From Oscillospiraceae bacterium (lineage in GTDB: Bacteria > Bacillota > Clostridia > Oscillospirales > Ruminococcaceae), in contig JAEEIA010000085.1 in the NCBI GenBank assembly GCA_016281125.1, positions 55,225 to 119,224 on the forward strand: a stretch of 64,000 nt of DNA, read 5' to 3'. The notes under the pieces were generated by a model, which worked only from the letters and a program-made list of their open reading frames with translations, was not told the DNA's origin and ran no database searches. This document shows, one piece after another, positions 54,845 to 63,208 of this stretch; within the stretch, counting starts at the first letter, position 1; each line of letters starts with the position of its first letter. The translations under genes were made by a program, and so were the position numbers.

Positions 54845-55354
54845 ATGAAATGGATTCCGAAAAAGGGATGCCTGTTTGTATGCGCGATCCAGCTGCTGCT
54901 CGGAAGCTGCAGCGGATTCGGCTCGGATCCGGATAACATGCCCTATGAACCGGATACGCCTGCGCCGGCAGCCCATGACGGTCTCTTTGTATCGGAGCAC
55001 GGCAGTATGCGCTTCAACGGCGACGGAACAAGTGTTGAAACGGATTTTGACGCCGTGCTGGCCGCACTGACCGGGCTGCCGGACGGCACGCAGACCGGCA
55101 GCTATGTTTTCCTCAGCGGTGATCTTCCGCCTCACGGCAGCATGCCTGTCCGGTATGATACCGCGCACGAGCTGCAAATCGCCGTCGGTGACCGATCTGC
55201 CGTGATTGATATGGGGATCGCTTCGGAGGACGGAAAAACCGCACAGGTCGGCGTGGATATTGTGACGCCCGAACGGATCCCGATGCTGTTCCGTGAAGAC
55301 GGCCGTACATTTGATGTGATGTTTGTTAAGGAATCACGCAGTGAGAACAAATGA
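54845..55354 (+). CDS. small lipoprotein of the zinc-ribbon operon
   Basis: 169 residues. The lipobox LLGSC gives a lipid-modified Cys, followed by a Pro/Asp linker and a beta-rich domain (HGSMRFNGDGTSVETDF; GSYVFLSGDLPPHGSM). It starts 33 bp after the third zinc-ribbon gene. Being outside the membrane it could interact with the external domain of the first zinc-ribbon protein. No known family recognised. Confidence 0.8.
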   Translation: MKWIPKKGCLFVCAIQLLLGSCSGFGSDPDNMPYEPDTPAPAAHDGLFVSEHGSMRFNGDGTSVETDFDAVLAALTGLPDGTQTGSYVFLSGDLPPHGSMPVRYDTAHELQIAVGDRSAVIDMGIASEDGKTAQVGVDIVTPERIPMLFREDGRTFDVMFVKESRSENK

Positions 55355-55358
55355 GTAA

Positions 55359-55530
55359 TATGTGAGTGCCCGGCGTTTGCCGGGCATTTCGCTTTCCATA
55401 TTTTTCTGATTGGTCATGCTTTTATTTTCCGATATTTGAAAATAATTTCCGAATTCGGAAAGAGAACGATTCGAAAGCTCTCTGGCAAGACGCAAAAGTG
55501 CTGTAAAAACGCTGCTTTCATGATGCCGTT
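55359..55530 (+). repeat. dispersed hairpin repeat, copy 2
   Basis: TGCCCGGCGTTTGCCGGGCA (55367-55386), then TTTCGCTTTCCATATT, GAAAATAATTTCC and TTCGAAAGCTCTCT. It directly follows the lipoprotein stop and may serve as its terminator. Confidence 0.75.
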
Positions 55531-55568
55531 TTTGTTGCGTGTGCAATTTCATGTGCGGTTAAAAAATG

Positions 55569-55592
55569 AGCACCGTCTGGTCAGACGGTGCT
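55569..55592 (-). terminator. terminator of the two-component operon
   Basis: AGCACCGTCTG and CAGACGGTGCT form an 11-bp stem; on the minus strand ATTTTTT follows. Confidence 0.85.
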
Positions 55593-55643
55593 TCAGTCTG
55601 TTGAAACAGTTGCGATTGAAGATATATCTAAGGTATTGCAGGT

Positions 55644-57365
55644 TCAGAACAGAAGCACAGCGGTAAATGTCTTGTCGTGTGAAGAGATCTTTAAAGAAAA
55701 TCCGTTCTGCTCTGCCGCAGCAGCCGCGATCGCAAGTCCAAGACCGCTGCTTCGTTTGTCGCCGCGGGTTTTATCCCCTTTCACAAACGGCATCAACAGA
55801 TTCTTTGTATTCACATCTTCCGCGGTATCATTTACAATGCTCAGCCGCTTGTTGTCCACAGTAATCGCAATCTGTCCGCCGTTTCGCGTATACCTGACTG
55901 CATTGGAAATCAGGTTTTCAACAGTGTCAGTCAACAGGTCTGCATCCGTGCTGACCGTGCTGCTGCCGTCAATCGTCATTGTGATATCGCGCTCTTTCAG
56001 TGCCATGCGGTATTTCTCTGCGAGCTGCTCCGCAAGTTGTCTTGTGTCAATTTCCGTTTTGTGCGGCTGCTGGATCTGCTCGGTTTTGCTGAGTTTGAGC
56101 GTCTTTCGAATGATGTCATCGGTATAGGATACATTGTTCATGATGGAACGCAGATATGCCAGTTCTTTTTCTCCGCCGTTCTTCTGACGCATCTGGAGCA
56201 GGTTTTCCGCGTATCCGCCGATCACCGCCAGCGGCGTTTTCAGATCATGCGCAAGGTTATTCGTCAGCGCTCGCTGATAATCCTCAAAGGCATACTGTGC
56301 CTTGTTTTCTGCGTTTTTGATGAGACATACGGCCAGCACAAACAACGTCATCGCGCAGAACAGTACACCAAGCGTAAAGAACAATCTGCGCCAAACCGAC
56401 AGACCGGTCAAACTGAGCGTGCAGTATGTCAGAATGCCCTGTTCCCGCTCGTCCCCGTAAATCCGCTCGATGAGAATTCCATCCGTATTATCCGCATTGT
56501 CGGAAGGAGCATAATGCGCTTCGGAATTGTCACTGTTCAGGAAATTCTGCACCTGTGCTTTGCACGTTTGAACTGTCTGATCGAAATATTCAGGCTCACA
56601 GCCGAAAATGCCAACCAGACTTCCCTGCGGATACAAATCGGGTTCTTCCGAATTGGAATGCATTTCTGTGAATGTATAGCCATCCGGCACATAGTCGATC
56701 GTGATACGGTAAGAATTCTCCACTTCACCGAAGTCTGTATCCCATTCAGCATAACCGAGGAACGGCTTTTTATACCGGTAACGTGTTACTTCTATGTCAT
56801 GCGGCACCATTTTCTGTGTTTCTTTTTCCAGATACAGACTTTCAATATGGAATGAATACGTGCAGTTGTCTTGACGGGTAAAGCGGATATAATCATCAAA
56901 GATCCGGTCTATCTCCGGGATGTGATGCTCCTGCGGATCGAAGTTGTAAAAATTGTTTTCATTCGGATCTTCACTCCAGCGGATTGCAAACAGCATTTTG
57001 ATCCGGTTTGTGCTGACCGGTGTTCCGCTTTCATCAAAGGTAAACACAGCAGTTTTGGCGTCCGGTTCGATCCACGACGCAGGATGCAGATACCCGCCCA
57101 TATCCGAATAATCCACCTGACCGAACAGACTGAGAAAGCCGTTCTCAGTCATCTTCTCCACTTTGACCGCATCTTTTCTCCGGATATAAGTCGATGCAAT
57201 ATTCTCCATCCGGCTTTCTGCAATACTGATGGCATTCATCCGGACAAAATAAAATGTAAAATATCCGAGTAGAATTGTGATCAGCACCGGCAGGATCATT
57301 CCTTTGAGGAACATCCGCAGTAAGGTCGTCCGCCTGCGTCTGCGCCGGAACAGTTTGTTCATCAT
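55644..57365 (-). CDS. sensor histidine kinase with large extracytoplasmic domain
   Basis: 573 residues. A first helix (about 18-40), an external sensor domain of about 270 residues, a second helix (LFFTLGVLFCAMTLFVLAVC), then the HisKA dimer (NLAHDLKTPLAVIGGYAEN, phospho-His in HDLKTP) and HATPase (ENLISNAVRYT, SSGLGLAI). The start was set at the ATG 8 nt from AAAGGAG. It lies 5 bp after its response regulator. The signal is unknown; the unusual size of the sensor domain suggests an envelope or ligand-binding role. Confidence 0.93.
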   Translation of the reverse strand: MMNKLFRRRRRRTTLLRMFLKGMILPVLITILLGYFTFYFVRMNAISIAESRMENIASTYIRRKDAVKVEKMTENGFLSLFGQVDYSDMGGYLHPASWIEPDAKTAVFTFDESGTPVSTNRIKMLFAIRWSEDPNENNFYNFDPQEHHIPEIDRIFDDYIRFTRQDNCTYSFHIESLYLEKETQKMVPHDIEVTRYRYKKPFLGYAEWDTDFGEVENSYRITIDYVPDGYTFTEMHSNSEEPDLYPQGSLVGIFGCEPEYFDQTVQTCKAQVQNFLNSDNSEAHYAPSDNADNTDGILIERIYGDEREQGILTYCTLSLTGLSVWRRLFFTLGVLFCAMTLFVLAVCLIKNAENKAQYAFEDYQRALTNNLAHDLKTPLAVIGGYAENLLQMRQKNGGEKELAYLRSIMNNVSYTDDIIRKTLKLSKTEQIQQPHKTEIDTRQLAEQLAEKYRMALKERDITMTIDGSSTVSTDADLLTDTVENLISNAVRYTRNGGQIAITVDNKRLSIVNDTAEDVNTKNLLMPFVKGDKTRGDKRSSGLGLAIAAAAAEQNGFSLKISSHDKTFTAVLLF

Positions 57366-57370
57366 CGCGC

Positions 57371-58048
57371 TCACTCCTTTGTCAGCTTATACCCCCGTCC
57401 CACAAGCGTTTTGATCTGCGAGCCTGCGCTGCCGAGGGCTTTTCTCAGTTTTTTGATATGACTGTCCACTACGCGGTCACTGCCGAAATAATCATAACCC
57501 CACACTCTGTCCAACAGTGCATCCCTGCTGACGATCCAGTTCTCATGCTCCAGCAGATAGCGCAGGATCGCAAATTCCTTCGGCGGAAGATCAACCTCTT
57601 TTCCGCCGGCAAAGCAGCGCAGTGTTCTGGTATCGAGGCTGATGTCGCCGCAGGTCATAAGTCTGCTCCCCATCGGCAAACCTGCGCGCCGGACAAGTGC
57701 TTCACATTTGCTGTACAGCACAGAGAGCAGGAACGGCTTCACAATATAATCATCGCAGCCGAGATCATACCCGCTGAGAATGTCTTCCTCACGGCCTCTT
57801 GCGGTAATGAAGATCACCGGAACCTCGCTGTTCTGCATCCGGATCTGCCTGCAGAGCGAAAAGCCGTCTGTTCCGGGCAGCATGATATCTAATAGCACCA
57901 GCGCATAGCGGTGTATTTCTTCACGAATCAGATCCGAAGCATCTGTTCCGTTCTGAACCGAAAACACCTCTGTACCTTTCTCAGCGAAATAAGTGCGGAT
58001 GATCTCGCACATTTCGATATCGTCCTCGATCAGCAGTATTTTTTCCAT
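57371..58048 (-). CDS. OmpR/PhoB-family response regulator
   Basis: 225 residues. Receiver domain with phospho-acceptor Asp54 (VLLDIMLPG), acidic pocket IEDD and Lys in DYIVKPF; winged-helix DNA-binding domain with VVDSHIKKLRKAL and GRGYKL at the end. The promoter 90 bp upstream is a consensus one. It forms an operon with the histidine kinase. Targets are unknown; the adjacent zinc-ribbon operon is convergent and could be unrelated. Confidence 0.95.
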   Translation of the reverse strand: MEKILLIEDDIEMCEIIRTYFAEKGTEVFSVQNGTDASDLIREEIHRYALVLLDIMLPGTDGFSLCRQIRMQNSEVPVIFITARGREEDILSGYDLGCDDYIVKPFLLSVLYSKCEALVRRAGLPMGSRLMTCGDISLDTRTLRCFAGGKEVDLPPKEFAILRYLLEHENWIVSRDALLDRVWGYDYFGSDRVVDSHIKKLRKALGSAGSQIKTLVGRGYKLTKE

Positions 58049-58558
58049 AAGCCGCGCGCTCCTTACGTAATTATCTGTATTATAAACTGCCGCTGTGTCT
58101 TTTTTATGACCTGAATCGGCTTTTTCTGTGCCTATTTATTATACCCTGAACAGGATTCCTTGTCAAATTCTCCTGATTAAACCAGTCTATTCAAATAATT
58201 GGTTTGAAAGGGCACTGCAAAAACTATATATTGACTCTTCCACTTAAGGAGGCTGAGATTTATTTACTGACTGCATTTTTAGCCCGCCTATATGGGGATT
58301 TCTTTTATTTGCTTTCCACTGGGAAATGAATCACAGATTTCATAATGTGTAAACTGGTCATTGCGTACATGTCGGATCTGAAAAGCTTATTTTCGGATGC
58401 TTATGATATAATATCGTGTTGCCTGCAAACGCCTTTGATGGGGGTGTTCAGAGATCGCTGCAGTTCGGAATGAATGCGCATCTTACAATGGTAATATGGT
58501 ACAATAGTATAAGATTTCAGTGAATAGCCCATCCATAATTGCCGAAGGGAGGTCTGTC
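58049..58558. other. 510-bp gap with two-component promoter and AT-rich leader
   Basis: It holds the minus-strand promoter at 58138-58166, an AAACCA-N15-TGGTTT inverted repeat near 58188-58214 and a plus-strand TATAAT at 58407-58412 that may serve the HsdR fragment. No gene seen. Confidence 0.55.
58138..58166 (-). promoter_or_regulatory. promoter of the two-component operon
   Basis: Minus strand TTGACA (58166-58161) and TATAAT (58143-58138) are 17 bp apart. Confidence 0.85.
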
Positions 58559-58978
58559 ATGAACCCGGAAGGAAAAACTTATCAAAAGCCAGAAGAAAAA
58601 GCGCGCCAGAAGATTGATGCCTTTCTGAAAAAGTCAGGCTGGTATGTTGTGTCAAGAGACGAGTATGTCCCCGAAACCACATCCGCTATTTGTGAGGCTT
58701 TAATGAGCGATAACACCGAGAGCGACTACCTGTTTTTTGTCGAAGATAAGGTGATTGCTGTTCTGGAAGCTAAGCGTGCAGATAATCCGCTTGGCGATGA
58801 TGTAGCTGAACAGGCCGAACACTATGCACGTCATCCGCAGAATTGGGATGGCATTTGGATAGACGGTTTAATCCCGTTGGTTTATCTTTCAAACGGAGAC
58901 ACTCTTCTCTTCAAAAATCTGCTAACAGGCGATACTGAATACGCAGAACTGTCAAAGATTACTTCAAGATCGGTATGA
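58559..58978 (+). pseudogene. hsdR: type I restriction enzyme R subunit, N-terminal fragment
   Basis: 139 residues after GGGAGGTCTGTC. It contains the HSDR_N nuclease motif: ESDYLFFVEDKVIAVLEAKR (Asp..Glu-x-Lys). The frame ends at KITSRSV, where a recombinase tail and the 98-bp repeat begin. Full HsdR proteins are about 1000 residues with helicase domains, and no hsdM or hsdS is nearby. The gene was probably cut by a mobile element. The fragment could be expressed but should not restrict. Confidence 0.75.
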
Positions 58979-59025
58979 CAGACGCGCGCGGCGAACGCGA
59001 AATACATATCCATTGGAAAATCTGA
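58975..59025 (+). pseudogene. serine recombinase C-terminal tail, second scar
   Basis: MTDARGEREIHIHWKI and stop, nearly the same as MTDEHGEREIHIRWKI at 34567-34617. Fused to the end of the HsdR fragment. Confidence 0.5.
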
Positions 59026-59086
59026 AAGCAAGCATTCTGATCGGAATGGTTTGCTTTTTTTGTTCCGTATACCATAATAGAAATGG
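58989..59086 (+). repeat. 98-bp repeat, copy 2 (other copy 34579-34675)
   Basis: Same recombinase end, hairpin with T8 and GTTCCGTATACCATAATAG segment as copy 1; then the flanks diverge. Confidence 0.85.
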
Positions 59087-59140
59087 TTGCAAAAGAGAGA
59101 AAGTGAATTAAAAACCGTTTTTGAAGCAGTGGTATAAAAT

Positions 59141-59173
59141 GCACGGGCATGATACGGTTTCGGTATCATGTCC
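59141..59173. terminator. inverted repeat between scars
   Basis: ACGGGCATGATAC and GTATCATGTCCGT form a stem with one mismatch, followed by ATTTT. Possible terminator. Confidence 0.45.
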
Positions 59174-59238
59174 GTATTTTCGTGCAATCAATCTGAGATT
59201 CGAATCTTCCGCAGCTGCATATTCCGCTCCGCTGCCGT

Positions 59239-59364
59239 ATACATCTCTACTAACCAATCCAAGAGGTGATGCTATGAACACAGTGACAAAGCGGATCGTC
59301 CGGAAAAGCGCGTTTCTGTTTCTGATGCTGACGGTCAGCATCGCGGGGATTCACCGGATTATGA
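59239..59364 (+). repeat. 126-bp identical repeat, copy 1 (other copy 63866-63991)
   Basis: It covers the ribosome site (AAGAGGTGATGCT), start codon and first 30 codons of the amidase-like gene. I saw no difference between the copies over 126 bases. Confidence 0.92.
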
Positions 59365-59456
59365 GGCGAACAGCGGATCTGCCTGCCGCACGGAAAACCG
59401 CCGCGGAACGTACACCGGTCATCGTGCTGGACGCGGGACACGGGGAATCAACTTAA
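59274..59456 (+). pseudogene. N-acetylmuramoyl-L-alanine amidase, 5' fragment
   Basis: 60 residues: basic start MNTVTKRIVRK, a signal anchor (SAFLFLMLTVSIAGI), then TPVIVLDAGHGES and a stop. The zinc-ligand His of Amidase_3 (DAGHG) is present but everything after it is lost at the same junction (AATCAACTTAAACTGAG) as at 47.9 kb. The intact equivalent probably starts at 63901. Confidence 0.75.
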
Positions 59457-59732
59457 ACTGAGTCACAAAGTATCAGGCCCGCCGCAGAGGCGAGCCTGAT
59501 TTTGTGCGTATTCTATGAGAAACACAGAATAATCATCGGGGAGTGTATCACTGCTTTTCAAAGTATAGCGCAGATGATTCCGGAGATATGTGTCATACAT
59601 TTCACGCTTCGGAAACAGGGAAGGCGTACTCCGCAGCACATCAACTGCAATCACAATCCGTTCCTTCTGCGTGAGCACCGAAAGAATTCTGAGATATCTT
59701 TTTCTCTCGTTATTCCATTCTCTACGGGTGAA
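59394..59732. repeat. 339-bp repeat, copy 2
   Basis: Same content and length as 47877-48215. It diverges at TCTACGGGTGAAGGGC, where the minus-strand frame continues upstream. Confidence 0.9.
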
Positions 59733-59903
59733 GGGCTTGTGGTTTGCCTTGTGAGGCATGAATATCCGGTCGATGATTTCGCCGTCAAACAGCTTCCATG
59801 TATCATTCCGCTGGATAAACCGGCCGAAAAAGAAGGACAGAAATGCATCATGCAGTAAATCTCTGCGCAGCTTTCTGAATGGCTCTGTTCGATGAGGCTG
59901 CAC
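59463..59903 (-). CDS. unknown repeat-borne protein, longer copy
   Basis: Up to 146 residues, no clear ribosome site, so the true start may be the ATG giving MPHKANHKPFTRREWNNERK (59756). The C-terminal half (VDVLRSTPSLFPKREMYDTY onward) is repeated at 47946. It ends at a hairpin 15 bp before the AATCAACTTAAACTGAG boundary, as the last gene of a mobile element would. No family recognised; charged and mostly helical. Confidence 0.4.
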   Translation of the reverse strand: MQPHRTEPFRKLRRDLLHDAFLSFFFGRFIQRNDTWKLFDGEIIDRIFMPHKANHKPFTRREWNNERKRYLRILSVLTQKERIVIAVDVLRSTPSLFPKREMYDTYLRNHLRYTLKSSDTLPDDYSVFLIEYAQNQARLCGGPDTL

Positions 59904-59986
59904 AGAAAGCCAGCGCAGCGAGACACTATTATTCAGGCTGGTATTATTGTTGGCAGAATCATACCACAGGCGAACAGGTGATGGAT

Positions 59987-60125
59987 TCAGTTGAATACGC
60001 TGACGGTTTTGAGAACAGGGAAAAAGTTTTCAGCCAGAGCATTGTCATATGGATTTCCGCGTCTTGATATTGACGGCGTAATATGGTATGACATGACGAT
60101 ACCTCTTTGCCATAACAATGCACTT
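59987..60125 (-). pseudogene. IS3-family transposase (OrfB) remnant
   Basis: The minus strand reads SYHITPSISRRGNPYDNAL then AENFFPVLKT, the conserved block of IS3/IS150 integrases with the last catalytic Glu. A stop follows soon after, and a second frame reads QRIQLNPSPV, like the usual RIQxKxxxxPxxYR end. Catalytic Asp residues upstream are absent, so it is inactive. Confidence 0.72.
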
Positions 60126-60378
60126 CCTATGGGTTCTATTATACCAGAGGAGGTGTTTTTTGTCACGGTCCGTTTTACTGGTTCGGTTCACTTTTTCCGG
60201 AATTACAAATTTGTAATTTCTTACACAGGACGCAGAATCTGTATTATAATAGGAACGGACAACGGATCCGGATTCTTTTGCTGCAAGCCAAAGTTGTATT
60301 GTGAAAATATAACAATTATGCGTTCCGGTATTGTCACATATTTCACTTGCGATTTGCAAATTATGTTGCTTGCAGATA

Positions 60379-60407
60379 ATGACAAAACCTGAAAAATATG
60401 ATAAAAT
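60379..60407 (+). promoter_or_regulatory. candidate promoter of the beta-helix protein locus
   Basis: ATGACA (60379-60384) and TAAAAT (60402-60407) are 17 bp apart, about 108 bp before the start. Confidence 0.55.
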
Positions 60408-60514
60408 ATAACTGAATCCTTGCGGTGAAAAGCAATGATCCGTTAAGAGCCGCATAGATTCAGGCGTATATAAATGAAGAATGCTTATCTTGAAATGTAA
60501 CAGGAGGTACAAAC

Positions 60515-62578
60515 ATGGTCAAACACAAACGATTGAAACGCGCAGCAGCAGGAATGCTCGCTGCAGCACTCGTTCTGGGAGGACTCCCGAAAGGAACAGG
60601 AGGGCTTCTGACCAAAGCACCCGCACTGAAAGCAAGCGCCGGCGAATCCACTGTCGGAAACCCGCTTGCAATCTGGACGACCTATGAGTTCAACGCTGAC
60701 GCGACATACGATGCCGATATTGATATTGAGAGCAGTTCCGTGATCAAGATCGGCAAAGACAGAGCATGCAATGTGACTGTCAACGGACTCCTGAACGTCG
60801 GAGAGGATGCTGAACTGCATCTGTACAACGGCTCCTATCTATTTATCAACGATGATGTCACGCTGTACGACGGATGCAAGATCATCTGCGATGACAATTC
60901 AAAGCTCATTTTCGGCGGCGACGCAACGGTGTATCTCAGGAGCGATAATGTCGAGTATACGGCATCTGATCTCATCTGGAACGCAGCACCGAATCTCTGG
61001 AACAACAGCACGTTCAGCTCCAGCACAACGGTCAACGGAAATGTGACCGTCGTGAACGGCTCAACCGTTACGATCAAAAGCAAGACCCTCATCACGGTCA
61101 ACGGTGACCTGGATATCCGTTCGTCGAATCTGCGGATCGAAGACGACGCATACCTGTATGTGACAGGACAAGTCAGGCTCGCCGGGAACGCCACCGTCGA
61201 ATGCGAGGGAAGCGCAAAAGTTCTGCTGTACTCGACATCCGACACAGTGCCGATCACTGTATCCTCCGGTGCAATTTACGACCCAAATGATCTGATCGGA
61301 ACAAACCTTCCAAACCTGAAATATACTCCGGATAAGATCACTTCCAAGAATTATTTCTCCTCGAACGGAACCGATTACACGTTCGACGGCACAAAATTCA
61401 CAGAGGTCAAAGACAACTCAACCACACTGTCACTGAAGGATCTGTGTACCTTTTCTTCGCTGGAAACATCCTTCAACCGTCCGATCCTGTTCTCTGAAGA
61501 AGCACGCGATGCATTCGATGCTGCATACAGCACTGAGTATCTTTATACCGATCTGGTCGGATATATGATCGACGGCGACACATGCTCCGATTTGCGTCTG
61601 AGAGCAGACACATACCACAACATCTGGTACATCAACTATTTCTTGACCACATTCAATCAGACGGTCGGCTACGGCACTACCTATATCGTCACAGCGGAGG
61701 AGGCCGAGCAGCTCGCCGTTTCCGAGCCGAGTTTCTCAGGCGGACGGATGCTTGTCGGTTACGATCTTACGCTGCTTCTCGAGTTTGACAATATCAACAC
61801 AGAAACACTCGACGATTTTTCCGTCGTTCTCACCGGCAAATGCGCCGAGGCTGGCAAAGAACAGAAGATCACCTACAACGAAGACACCAAACACTACTGC
61901 GTTAATGCAACAGTCCCCGTCAATCATATGAGCGACACCATTACGGGGCAGATTTACTACAAGGGAAAAAAGGTTGGTGTTCCGTTTACAACCACCGTCG
62001 AAAAGTATCTGAAGGCGCTTTCCGATCAGCAAAACGTTACAAAGGATATCGCCGATGCCATCCTGGTCTACGGAAAGGCAGCTGCAAACTATTTCGGTGA
62101 CGGCGAACCCCAATTTGACATCAGCTCCGAAATCGCAGCGTACAGAAATCAGTACAGCCTGAAGGATGCGGATGATGTTGCGCAGAATTTCCCTGAAAGA
62201 CTGATTCCGACATACAGTCCGAGTGATGCAAAGGTCTCCATGGTGCTTGGCACGACCGTAACACTTCGCTGCTATTTTTCGATCATGCAGTTCTTCAATG
62301 TCGGCGAAGAATTCGGCAAAACCGGCTATATCGTTGAAGGAGATGAAAACGGCCACTACATCTCAATATCGGGAATGAAGCCGGCCGACATGTTCAATTT
62401 TTATACCCCAATCAAAGTCAACGGTATGACGCACAACTGCAGCTGCTGCGCATGGGTCTACCGCGTACTGACCTCTGATGAATTCGCAGATGATCATGAG
62501 CTGCAGGATCTGGCAGTTGCCGTTTATGCGTATGCACAGGCGGGCAACGACCTTTTCCTCAAACTCAGCAATTCATAA
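60515..62578 (+). CDS. large secreted protein with beta-helix-like N-terminal domain, function unknown
   Basis: 687 residues, start after CAGGAGGTACAAAC. Signal peptide (MVKHKRLKRAAAGMLAAALV). Residues about 70-270 are repeated short strands (NVTVNGLLNVGEDAELHLYN; VTVVNGSTVTIKSK; DLDIRSSNLRIEDDAYLYV) of the kind that stack in beta-helices. The C-terminal 370 residues include DIADAILVYGKAAANYF, a motif found in many clostridial surface proteins, and a Cys cluster NCSCCAW near 645. No dockerin, LPxTG or membrane anchor is visible. It is followed after 34 bp by a 34-residue peptide gene with a strong ribosome site. Confidence 0.85.
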   Translation: MVKHKRLKRAAAGMLAAALVLGGLPKGTGGLLTKAPALKASAGESTVGNPLAIWTTYEFNADATYDADIDIESSSVIKIGKDRACNVTVNGLLNVGEDAELHLYNGSYLFINDDVTLYDGCKIICDDNSKLIFGGDATVYLRSDNVEYTASDLIWNAAPNLWNNSTFSSSTTVNGNVTVVNGSTVTIKSKTLITVNGDLDIRSSNLRIEDDAYLYVTGQVRLAGNATVECEGSAKVLLYSTSDTVPITVSSGAIYDPNDLIGTNLPNLKYTPDKITSKNYFSSNGTDYTFDGTKFTEVKDNSTTLSLKDLCTFSSLETSFNRPILFSEEARDAFDAAYSTEYLYTDLVGYMIDGDTCSDLRLRADTYHNIWYINYFLTTFNQTVGYGTTYIVTAEEAEQLAVSEPSFSGGRMLVGYDLTLLLEFDNINTETLDDFSVVLTGKCAEAGKEQKITYNEDTKHYCVNATVPVNHMSDTITGQIYYKGKKVGVPFTTTVEKYLKALSDQQNVTKDIADAILVYGKAAANYFGDGEPQFDISSEIAAYRNQYSLKDADDVAQNFPERLIPTYSPSDAKVSMVLGTTVTLRCYFSIMQFFNVGEEFGKTGYIVEGDENGHYISISGMKPADMFNFYTPIKVNGMTHNCSCCAWVYRVLTSDEFADDHELQDLAVAVYAYAQAGNDLFLKLSNS

Positions 62579-62612
62579 TCTGCGTCAAATCATTTGAAAG
62601 GAGGTTTCTTCT

Positions 62613-62717
62613 ATGAAAGATACTTACACAGCACCCGTTCTTGAGGTCATTGAATTCCAGGCTGAGGACGTTATCACGACAAGCGGTTCTGAGGAGCTGG
62701 TCACGCCTCTGGCATAA
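62613..62717 (+). CDS. 34-residue peptide, function unknown
   Basis: The ATG follows GAAAGGAGGTTTCTTCT, a near-perfect ribosome site. The product starts MKDTYTAPVLEVIEFQAEDV and ends TTSGSEELVTPLA; it is acidic, has no Cys, signal peptide or membrane helix. Short proteins with a Y-x-x-P-x-x-E-x-x-x-F-x-x-EDV-x-T-S pattern are, to my recollection, common but unnamed in gut clostridia. It lies between a secreted protein and a lipoprotein and is followed by a hairpin. It could be a peptide precursor, a regulator or a small partner protein; none is shown. Confidence 0.7.
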   Translation: MKDTYTAPVLEVIEFQAEDVITTSGSEELVTPLA

Positions 62718-62724
62718 CAGCAAA

Positions 62725-62751
62725 GGCAGGCAGTCGTTACGGCTGCCTGCC
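62725..62751 (+). terminator. hairpin after the short peptide gene
   Basis: GGCAGGCAG (62725-62733) pairs with CTGCCTGCC (62743-62751), without a good T tract; partial terminator or mRNA-stabilising structure. Confidence 0.6.
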
Positions 62752-62782
62752 ATCCTATCACGCAGATTCCGAAGGAGAGAAT

Positions 62783-63208
62783 ATGAAAAGACTGAAAACT
62801 GTTTTTCTGCTTACAGCGCTGATACTGACATCATGCAGAGGAGGAAACGGAAGCAGTGCAGGGGAAAGCAGCATTGCCAGGCCGGAAACAACGACAGCCG
62901 CTGTCACAACAGACACTGAAACGCAGTCCGCTGCGCCGACACCGGATGAAAGAACAGAACAGACCGCAGCTTCAACAGCATCAGCAGCAGAATCCACGGC
63001 CGTTTCCGACAAGGCGAACCGTCCGGAGGCACCTGCGGACAGCAGTTCCTCCGTCATCATCCCGGGCGAAACAGCTGCGGAAGATGAACATATTATCATC
63101 ATTACGGTTCCCTCCGATTCACCTGCCGGAAATGATGCCAACAGTATCATCGTCAACGACGACGGCTCGCTTCTTCTTCCGTCTGTGCAGAACAGCGATA
63201 TCGACTGA
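62783..63208 (+). CDS. Ser/Thr/Ala-rich lipoprotein
   Basis: 141 residues after GAAGGAGAGAAT. Lipobox LILTSC, then about 80 residues of Ser/Thr/Ala/Glu low complexity and a short acidic hydrophobic end (HIIIITVPSDSPAGN; ANSIIVNDDGSLLLP). It looks like a lipid-anchored stalk without a globular domain. It is the third gene of the beta-helix protein/peptide locus. Confidence 0.75.
   Translation: MKRLKTVFLLTALILTSCRGGNGSSAGESSIARPETTTAAVTTDTETQSAAPTPDERTEQTAASTASAAESTAVSDKANRPEAPADSSSSVIIPGETAAEDEHIIIITVPSDSPAGNDANSIIVNDDGSLLLPSVQNSDID

Larger units (their letters stand above)
58979..60514. other. 1.5-kb stretch of mobile-element scars
   Basis: Successive pieces: recombinase tail with 98-bp repeat, a hairpin, amidase 5' fragment, 339-bp repeat, unknown minus-strand frame, IS3 remnant and a promoter for the gene at 60515. 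No intact gene seen. Confidence 0.75.

Noticed and set aside
62613..62717. Short peptide considered as a class II bacteriocin or lanthipeptide precursor
   Set aside because: No double-Gly leader, no Cys, and no modification, protease or immunity gene beside it; kept as unknown.
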